Shown: positions 58,433 to 64,000 of the stretch, one piece after another | Layout: every line of letters begins with the position of its first letter | Numbering within the stretch: position 1 is the stretch's first letter | Source of the DNA: Pulveribacter suum | GTDB taxonomy: Bacteria > Pseudomonadota > Gammaproteobacteria > Burkholderiales > Burkholderiaceae_C | DNA length: 64,000 bases | Assembly (NCBI RefSeq): GCF_003013695.1 | Contig: NZ_CP027792.1 | Location: forward strand, 2,128,501-2,192,500 | Direction of reading: 5' to 3' | Made by a program: the position numbers and the translations under genes | The notes under the pieces: model-generated | The model's database searches: none | What the model saw: only the letters and a program-made list of their open reading frames with translations | What the model was told of the DNA's origin: nothing

Positions 58433-58806
58433 CGCCGGCCGCGGCCCTGCCGCTGTGGCTGGACATCACCATTTCGGTGCTGGTGCTGGCCGGCGCCTTC
58501 GTGGCCTTCATGGGCTCGTTCGGCCTGCTGCGCCTGAAAAGCTACTTCGAGCGCGTGCACGCCCCCTCCATCATCGCCACGCTGGGCTGCTGGTTCACCA
58601 TGCACGCCACGCTGATCTATTTTTCGGCCACCGACCAGCTGGCGCTGCATGCGCTGCTGATCGCCCTGTTCATCGCCGTGACGGTGCCCATCACCACCAT
58701 CTTCCTGATGCGCGCGGCGCTGTTTCGCGCCCGCCGCATGGGCGAGAAGGTGCCGCCCAGCCTGAGCCGCACCATGCACAGCTACGACGGCGCACGGGAT
58801 TCCTGA
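58429..58806 (+). CDS. mrpG: Mrp antiporter subunit G
   Basis: A 125-residue protein, last gene of the operon, with three membrane helices and the MnhG pattern FVAFMGSFGLLRLKSYFERV, HAPSIIATLG and TVPITTIFLMRAALFRAR. The set A/B, C, D, E, F, G is thus complete, giving a full Mrp complex for sodium, pH and possibly bile or alkaline stress tolerance. A dispersed repeat follows. Confidence 0.93.
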   Translation: MTPAAALPLWLDITISVLVLAGAFVAFMGSFGLLRLKSYFERVHAPSIIATLGCWFTMHATLIYFSATDQLALHALLIALFIAVTVPITTIFLMRAALFRARRMGEKVPPSLSRTMHSYDGARDS

Positions 58807-58820
58807 GGCGGCCGCCGCAG

Positions 58821-58879
58821 AACTATCAAATCAATAGCTGCTGACGCTTGCTGCATAAGGGTTTGAGGCCGATTCGACC
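58821..58879 (+). repeat. Dispersed palindromic repeat, copy M
   Basis: AACTATCAAATCAATAGCTG, then CTGACGCTTGCTGCATAAGG and TTTGAGGCCGATTCGAC. Between the convergent mrpG and the oxoprolinase gene. Confidence 0.82.
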
Positions 58880-58898
58880 CCAAACCGCGCCCCTCCCA

Positions 58899-61800
58899 TC
58901 AGGCCGCCCCAAAGCCCCCGCCCCCCGGCGTCTGGATCTCGAACAGGTCGCCCGGCTCCATGCGCACCTGGGCGATGTGCTCCAGCGGCTCCACGCGCCC
59001 ATTGGCGCGCACCACGCGGTTGACACCCGGCGCGCCGGCCTGGCCGCCGGCCATGCCGAAGGCGCCGTGCACCCGGCCGTTGGACAGGATGCTGGCCGTC
59101 ATGGGTGCCAGAAAGCGCAGGCGCCGCACGCCGCCCTCCCCGCCCGCCCAGCGGCCGGCGCCGCCCGAGCCCTTGCGGATGGCAAAGCTCTCCAGCAGCA
59201 CGGGGAAGCGAAATTCCAGCACCTCCGGGTCGGTCAGGCGCGAGTTGGTCATGTGCGTCTGCACCACGCTGGTGCCGGCAAAGCCGCCTACCAGGACGCC
59301 GGCTTCGTCGAACTCACCGCCCGCGCCGCTGCCGCCGGAGACGGTCTCGTAGTACTGGTAGCGCTCGTCGCCGAAGGTGAAGTTGTTCATCGTGCACTGG
59401 CTGGCCGCCGACACGCCCAGGGCGCCCAGCAGCGCGTTGGTGATGCACGACGACGTCTCCACATTGCCCGCCACCACCGACGCCGGCGCATTCGGATTGA
59501 GCATGCAGCCCGGCGGGATGATGACCTGCAGCGGTTTCAGGCAGCCGGCGTTCAGCGGAATGTCGTCATCCACCAGCGAGCGAAAGACATAAAGCACCGC
59601 CGCCATGCACACCGCGGTGGGCGCGTTGAAGTTGTTGGTCTGCTGGGCGCTGGTGCCGGTGAAGTCGATCACGGCGCTGCGCTGCGCGGCGTCGATGCGC
59701 ACCGCCACGGTGATCTGCGCGCCGTTGTCCAGCGGCAGCGTGAAGCGCCCGTCCTGCAGGCGCGCGGCCAGGCGCGCGATGGCCCGGCGCACGGACTCCT
59801 CGGCGTTGTCCTGCACGTGCTGCATGTAGGCCTGCACGACGGGCAGGCCGAAGTGCCGGGCCATGCGCTGCAGCTCCTGCACGCCCTTTTCGTTGGCGGC
59901 GATCTGCGCCTTCAGGTCGGCCAGGTTCTGCTGCGGGTTGCGGCTGGGATATTCGCCGCCCTGCAGCAACGCGATGATGCGCTCCTCCTGCAGCACGCCG
60001 GCCTCCACCAGCTTCACGTTGTCCAGCTGTACGCCTTCTTCTTCGATGCGGGTGGAAAACGGCGGCATGGAGCCCGGCGTGACCCCGCCCACGTCGGCAT
60101 GGTGGCCGCGGCTGCCCACGTAGAAGGTGGGTTCGGCCGCCTCGCCGATGTAGACCGGCGTGATGACGGTGATGTCCGGCAGGTGCGTGCCGCCGTGGTA
60201 GGGGTCGTTCAGCACGAAGACGTCGCCGCGCTGCATGCGGCCGCGGTTGCGCTCGATCACGGTGCGGATGCTCTCGCCCATGGACCCCAAGTGCACCGGC
60301 ATGTGCGGCGCGTTGGCGATCAGCAGGCCCTGGCCGTCGAACAGCGCGCACGAGAAGTCCAGCCGCTCCTTGATGTTCACCGAGTAGGCCGTGTTTTGCA
60401 GCTGCAGGCCCATCTGCTCGGCGATGTTCATGAACAGGTTGTTGAACACCTCCAGCAGCACCGGGTCCACCGTGGTGCCGGCGGCGTGGCGCGCCGGGCG
60501 CGGCGCGTGGCGGGTCAGCAGCAGGTGGTCCAGCGCGGTCAAGCGGGCACGCCAGCCCGGCTCGACCACGGTGGTGGCGTTCTTCTCGGCAATGATGGCC
60601 GGGCCGTCGATCTCGTCGCCGGGGCGCAGGTCGTCCCGCACCACCAGGGCCGCGTCATGCCAGGCGGGGGTGCCATCGATGCCGGTGGTGAACACGCGCA
60701 CCGTCTCGCGCCGCGGCACCTCGCGCGGCGGGTGCAGTTCATGCGTGCGCTCAGGCGCAACGTCGGCGGCCAGAACGGCCTCGACCGACACCGCCTCCAC
60801 CACCAGGGCCTTGCCCTGCATCAGAAAGGCAAAGCGCTGGCGGTAGGCCGCCTCGAACGCCGCCGTCACGGCGGCCAGGTCGCCAAAGGGCACGACCAGG
60901 GCCGAGTCCGTGCCCTCATAGCGCAAGTGCACGCGCCGACGCACATCGACCGCGCCGGTGGCCACCTGCTCGCTGGCCATCTGCGCCTGCGCGGCCTCGG
61001 CCAGCGCGTCCAGCGTGGCGGCAATCTGCGGCATGGCCGAATCCTGCAGCCGCAGCTCCAGCGCCTGCTCGCGCATCACGCTCTGGTCGGCCAGGCCCAT
61101 GCCGTAGGCCGACAGCACGCCCGCCAGCGGGTGCACCAGCACCTGCGGCATGGCCAGCGCATCGGCCACCAGGCAGGCGTGCTGGCCGCCCGCACCGCCA
61201 AAGCACTGCAGCGTGTAGCGCGTCACGTCGTAGCCGCGCGCCACCGAGATCTTCTTGATGGCATTGGCCATCTGCTGCACGGCGATCTGGATGAAGCCGT
61301 GGGCCACGTCCTCGCCGCTGCGGCCGGTCTGCGCGGCCAGCTCGGCAAAGCGCTCACGCACCACGGGGCCGTCCAGCGCCTCGTTGGCCGCGGGGCCGAA
61401 CACGCGCGGGAAGTGCGCCGGCTGGATCTTGCCGACCATGACGTTGGCGTCTGTCACCGCCAGCGGCCCGCCGCGGCGGTAGCTGGCCGGGCCCGGGTGC
61501 GCCCCGGCGCTGTGCGGGCCGACGCGAAAACGCGCCCCGTCAAACGACAGGATGGAGCCGCCGCCCGCCGCCACCGTGTGGATGCTCATCATGGGCGCGC
61601 GCATGCGCACGCCGGCCACCTGGGTCTCGAATTCGCGCTCGAACTCGCCCGCGAAGTGGCTCACGTCGGTCGATGTGCCGCCCATGTCGAAGCCGATCAC
61701 GCGCACGCCTTGCTCCGCCTCGCCAAAGGCCATCTGCGCCGTGCGCGCCATGCCGACGATGCCGCCGGCCGGGCCGGACAGGATGGCGTCCTTGCCCTGG

Positions 61801-62552
61801 AAGTGGTGCGCCTCCGTCAGCCCGCCCGACGACTGCATGAAAAACAAAGGCACGCCGGGCATCTCGGCCTCCACCTGCTCCACGTAGCGGCGCAGGATGG
61901 GCGAGAGGTAGGCATCCACCACCGTGGTGTCGCCGCGGCTGACGAACTTCATCAACGGGCTGGTGGCGTGCGAGACGCTGACCTGGGTGAAGCCTGCCTC
62001 GCGCGCCAGCCGCGCGGCCACCTGCTCGTGCTGGGTGTGGCGCCAGCCGTGCATGAAGACGATGGCCACGCTGCGCAGGCCGGCGTCGTGGGCGGCCCAC
62101 AGGCGCTCGCGCAGGTGGTCTTCCTCCAGCGGCTGCAGCACCTCGCCGTGCGCGCCGATGCGCTCCTGCGCCTCGATCACGCGCTCATACAGCAGCTCGG
62201 GCAGCACGATGTGCCGGTCAAACAGGCGCGGGCGGTTTTGGTAGGCGATGCGCAGCGCGTCGCGAAAGCCGCGCGTGGTCACCAAGAGCGTCGGCTCGCC
62301 CTTGCGCTCCAGCAGCGCGTTGGTGGCCACGGTGGTGCCCATCTTCACGCACTCGACCAGTTCGCGCGTGACGGGCGCGCCCGGCGCCAGGCCCAGCAGG
62401 TGGCGGATGCCGGCCACGGCCGCGTCGCGGTACTGCTCGGGGTTGTGCGACAGCAGCTTGTGCGTGACCAGCGCGCCCTGCGGACTGCGGCCCACGATGT
62501 CGGTGAAGGTGCCGCCCCGGTCCACCCAGAACTGCCAGAATTTCGATGCCAT
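58899..62552 (-). CDS. Fused hydantoinase/5-oxoprolinase (HyuA-HyuB)
   Basis: A 1217-residue ATP-dependent hydrolase of the hydantoinase/oxoprolinase family. Residues 1-685 are the HyuA part ([48 protein letters not shown]); residues 690-1217 are the HyuB part ([71 protein letters not shown]). The single-chain form matches 5-oxoprolinase, which opens 5-oxoproline to glutamate, but acetone carboxylase-like and N-methylhydantoinase relatives have the same layout, so the substrate is open. GAGGAG precedes the ATG. Confidence 0.92.
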   Translation of the reverse strand: MASKFWQFWVDRGGTFTDIVGRSPQGALVTHKLLSHNPEQYRDAAVAGIRHLLGLAPGAPVTRELVECVKMGTTVATNALLERKGEPTLLVTTRGFRDALRIAYQNRPRLFDRHIVLPELLYERVIEAQERIGAHGEVLQPLEEDHLRERLWAAHDAGLRSVAIVFMHGWRHTQHEQVAARLAREAGFTQVSVSHATSPLMKFVSRGDTTVVDAYLSPILRRYVEQVEAEMPGVPLFFMQSSGGLTEAHHFQGKDAILSGPAGGIVGMARTAQMAFGEAEQGVRVIGFDMGGTSTDVSHFAGEFEREFETQVAGVRMRAPMMSIHTVAAGGGSILSFDGARFRVGPHSAGAHPGPASYRRGGPLAVTDANVMVGKIQPAHFPRVFGPAANEALDGPVVRERFAELAAQTGRSGEDVAHGFIQIAVQQMANAIKKISVARGYDVTRYTLQCFGGAGGQHACLVADALAMPQVLVHPLAGVLSAYGMGLADQSVMREQALELRLQDSAMPQIAATLDALAEAAQAQMASEQVATGAVDVRRRVHLRYEGTDSALVVPFGDLAAVTAAFEAAYRQRFAFLMQGKALVVEAVSVEAVLAADVAPERTHELHPPREVPRRETVRVFTTGIDGTPAWHDAALVVRDDLRPGDEIDGPAIIAEKNATTVVEPGWRARLTALDHLLLTRHAPRPARHAAGTTVDPVLLEVFNNLFMNIAEQMGLQLQNTAYSVNIKERLDFSCALFDGQGLLIANAPHMPVHLGSMGESIRTVIERNRGRMQRGDVFVLNDPYHGGTHLPDITVITPVYIGEAAEPTFYVGSRGHHADVGGVTPGSMPPFSTRIEEEGVQLDNVKLVEAGVLQEERIIALLQGGEYPSRNPQQNLADLKAQIAANEKGVQELQRMARHFGLPVVQAYMQHVQDNAEESVRRAIARLAARLQDGRFTLPLDNGAQITVAVRIDAAQRSAVIDFTGTSAQQTNNFNAPTAVCMAAVLYVFRSLVDDDIPLNAGCLKPLQVIIPPGCMLNPNAPASVVAGNVETSSCITNALLGALGVSAASQCTMNNFTFGDERYQYYETVSGGSGAGGEFDEAGVLVGGFAGTSVVQTHMTNSRLTDPEVLEFRFPVLLESFAIRKGSGGAGRWAGGEGGVRRLRFLAPMTASILSNGRVHGAFGMAGGQAGAPGVNRVVRANGRVEPLEHIAQVRMEPGDLFEIQTPGGGGFGAA

Positions 62553-62640
62553 GCGCGTAGCTCCTCAGGAAAGGGCCGGCCCGCCGCTGGTGGCTTACCG
62601 GGTAGCAGCCCACAATTTACCGATAATTTATAGGCAAATC

Positions 62641-64000
62641 ATGCACCCAACCCACGGGACAACCACCAGCCCCGCACCGCTGCTGGACGTAACGCTGGAG
62701 CGCACCCTGCACGCCTGGGTGCGGCGCTTTTCGCAGTCGCAGTGGCGCGGCCGACACCTCGAGGGCTGGCTGTTCGAGGGCGCCGCAGCCCGCCGCCAGG
62801 CCGAGGGCCAGCTGGCCGCCGCCGGCGTGCATGCGCAGCTGCACAGCGCCTACAAGCCGCTGGTGCAGCACTTCATCGACCATGTGGCAATCGCCCCGCT
62901 GGCCGCCGTGCACGTGCACTACCCGCGCGCCGCCGTGGGCGAGCCACGCCGCTTTGCGCTGGAGGCCTACCCGCTGGGCAGCCTGCTGCCCGCAGGCGGC
63001 GTGCAGCTGACGTCCCGCGCGGACGAGCGGCCCTGGTATGACGTGCAGCTGCAGCTGAAGGACGGACGCAGCGTGCGCCAGCGTGTGCATGCCCCCAACC
63101 GCCGGCACACCGACGCCGCGGGCGACGCCGTGCTCTCGCCTACGGGCTGGCTGCGCGTGGGCACGGCGCCGGGCCTGGCCGACCTGATCGACGAGCCCGT
63201 CTGCACCGACTACGAACAGGCTTTCGCGCAGGCCATGCAGGCCGTGTGCAGCCAGCCCTGGCCGCAGCACGAGCCCTACTTCGAGCGGCTGGACATCCGC
63301 ATCGACCTGCCCGGCTACGAGCAGCCGCTGGACTGGGCCGGCGAGACCATCAGCACGCTGGAGGCTCTGCACGAGGAGCTGTACTTTTCGCTGCTGGAAC
63401 ACTTCCAGCAGCACAGCGGCCGCCCCGCCGGCGACCGGCGCCTGCAGCCCGGCCAGATCGTGCCGGACGTGCGCGGCGGCGCCCACGCCGTGCGCGTGCG
63501 CGTGGCCCTGCGCGCCTTTGACGCGCCGGCGCAGGACGCGCTGGCCGCCTCCGCGGACGACGGCCAGCCGCTGCACCTGCTGGCCACCGCCCCCTCGCCT
63601 GCGCGCATCGCGCGCACCCTGCATGCCTGGCCCGCCGAGCGCTTCAGCGCCCCCACGCGCCAGGGCCGCACCGTATGGGGCCAGTACCACGCGGGCAGCC
63701 AGCACCCGGTCTTCATCAGCGCCGGCCAGCATGCCAACGAGACCTCGGGCGTCGTCGGCGCGCTGCGCGCCGCGCAGGCGCTGCAGGGGCAGCCCGGGGC
63801 GCACTTCGCCCTGATCGCGCTGGAAAACCCCGACGGCTACGCCCTGCACCGCGAGCTGTGCGCCCATCACCCCGGCCACATGCACCACGCCGCGCGCTAC
63901 ACCGCCCTGGGCGACGACGTGGAATACCGCGACCGCGAGCCGCTGCTGGAGCGCCAGGCGCGTCAGCAGGCGCTGGCCCGCTCTGGCGCGCAGCTGCACG
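62641..64000 (+). CDS. M14 family zinc carboxypeptidase-like protein (3' end outside window)
   Basis: Open for at least 453 codons from ATG 62641 to the window edge. The first ~340 residues form an N-terminal region (WVRRFSQSQWRGRHLEGWLF) without a known domain; then comes the M14 zinc site FISAGQHANETSG with H364 and E367, followed by FALIALENPDGYALHREL, as in zinc carboxypeptidases. The remaining ligand histidine and catalytic glutamate would lie beyond the edge. No signal peptide. Divergent from the oxoprolinase gene (88 bp gap); both may serve breakdown of peptides or cyclic amides. TATAGG ends 6 nt before the ATG. Confidence 0.88.
   Translation, partial: MHPTHGTTTSPAPLLDVTLERTLHAWVRRFSQSQWRGRHLEGWLFEGAAARRQAEGQLAAAGVHAQLHSAYKPLVQHFIDHVAIAPLAAVHVHYPRAAVGEPRRFALEAYPLGSLLPAGGVQLTSRADERPWYDVQLQLKDGRSVRQRVHAPNRRHTDAAGDAVLSPTGWLRVGTAPGLADLIDEPVCTDYEQAFAQAMQAVCSQPWPQHEPYFERLDIRIDLPGYEQPLDWAGETISTLEALHEELYFSLLEHFQQHSGRPAGDRRLQPGQIVPDVRGGAHAVRVRVALRAFDAPAQDALAASADDGQPLHLLATAPSPARIARTLHAWPAERFSAPTRQGRTVWGQYHAGSQHPVFISAGQHANETSGVVGALRAAQALQGQPGAHFALIALENPDGYALHRELCAHHPGHMHHAARYTALGDDVEYRDREPLLERQARQQALARSGAQLH

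Noticed and set aside
58848..62633. Plus-strand open reading of 1261 codons
   Set aside because: Antisense to the oxoprolinase gene, which is clearly real.

Overview
The window comes from a high-GC betaproteobacterium of the order Burkholderiales, most likely family Comamonadaceae (the Acidovorax / Alicycliphilus / Diaphorobacter / Comamonas neighbourhood). The evidence is the tmRNA tag ANDERFALAA, the gene order rpsB-tsf-pyrH-frr-uppS-cdsA-dxr-rseP-bamA-skp-lpxD-fabZ-lpxA-lpxB-rnhB, the order gyrA-serC-pheA-tyrA-aroA/cmk-rpsA-ihfB-lapA-lapB, and a short palindromic repeat that I recall from this family. The genus is inference.

Layout. 1-2.1 kb: end of a possible Tat-exported protein gene, then molybdenum cofactor genes moaA and mobA. 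2.1-7.9 kb: a thioredoxin, rnhA and a methyltransferase, gloB-mltD, a DUF3096 membrane peptide, a transporter-type binding protein and a DUF1810 protein. 8-14 kb: a LysR regulator divergent from a valine/isobutyrate catabolism cluster (mmsA, acyl-CoA dehydrogenase, mmsB), interrupted by MOSC and TfoX genes. 14.2-16.3 kb: an AT-rich island that I read as an array of four integron gene cassettes separated by attC sites. No integrase gene lies in the window. Two of the four cassette genes are broken. 16.5-18.6 kb: a DUF2442 gene and an ABC half-transporter.

18.7-34.2 kb, all on the minus strand: a large run for translation (rpsB, tsf, frr), UMP kinase, isoprenoid and phospholipid precursors (dxr, uppS, cdsA), outer-membrane assembly (rseP, bamA, skp) and lipid A synthesis (lpxD, fabZ, lpxA, lpxB), ending in rnhB and an rRNA methyltransferase. 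34.3-37.1 kb: an FAD oxidoreductase and the bifunctional NAD(P)HX repair enzyme. 37.2-40.1 kb: tmRNA, gph, ubiG and an OmpA-like protein. 40.3-52.5 kb, plus strand: gyrA, serine and aromatic amino acid synthesis (serC, pheA, tyrA, a fused aroA-cmk), rpsA, ihfB, lapA, lapB and a ComEA-like protein. 52.6-58.8 kb: a six-gene Mrp cation/proton antiporter operon with an A-B fusion. 58.9-64 kb: a fused hydantoinase/oxoprolinase and, divergent from it, an M14 peptidase cut by the window edge.

Points most worth a second look: the integrase-less cassette array; isoleucine at GyrA position 83, the classic fluoroquinolone-resistance position; a family of at least eleven palindromic repeats of about 55-65 bp, some read through as protein inside lpxB, dxr and the rRNA methyltransferase gene; and five genes whose -10 box lies only 6-10 nt before the start codon, which predicts leaderless mRNAs. 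All functional calls rest on sequence recognition by eye. No database search was possible.
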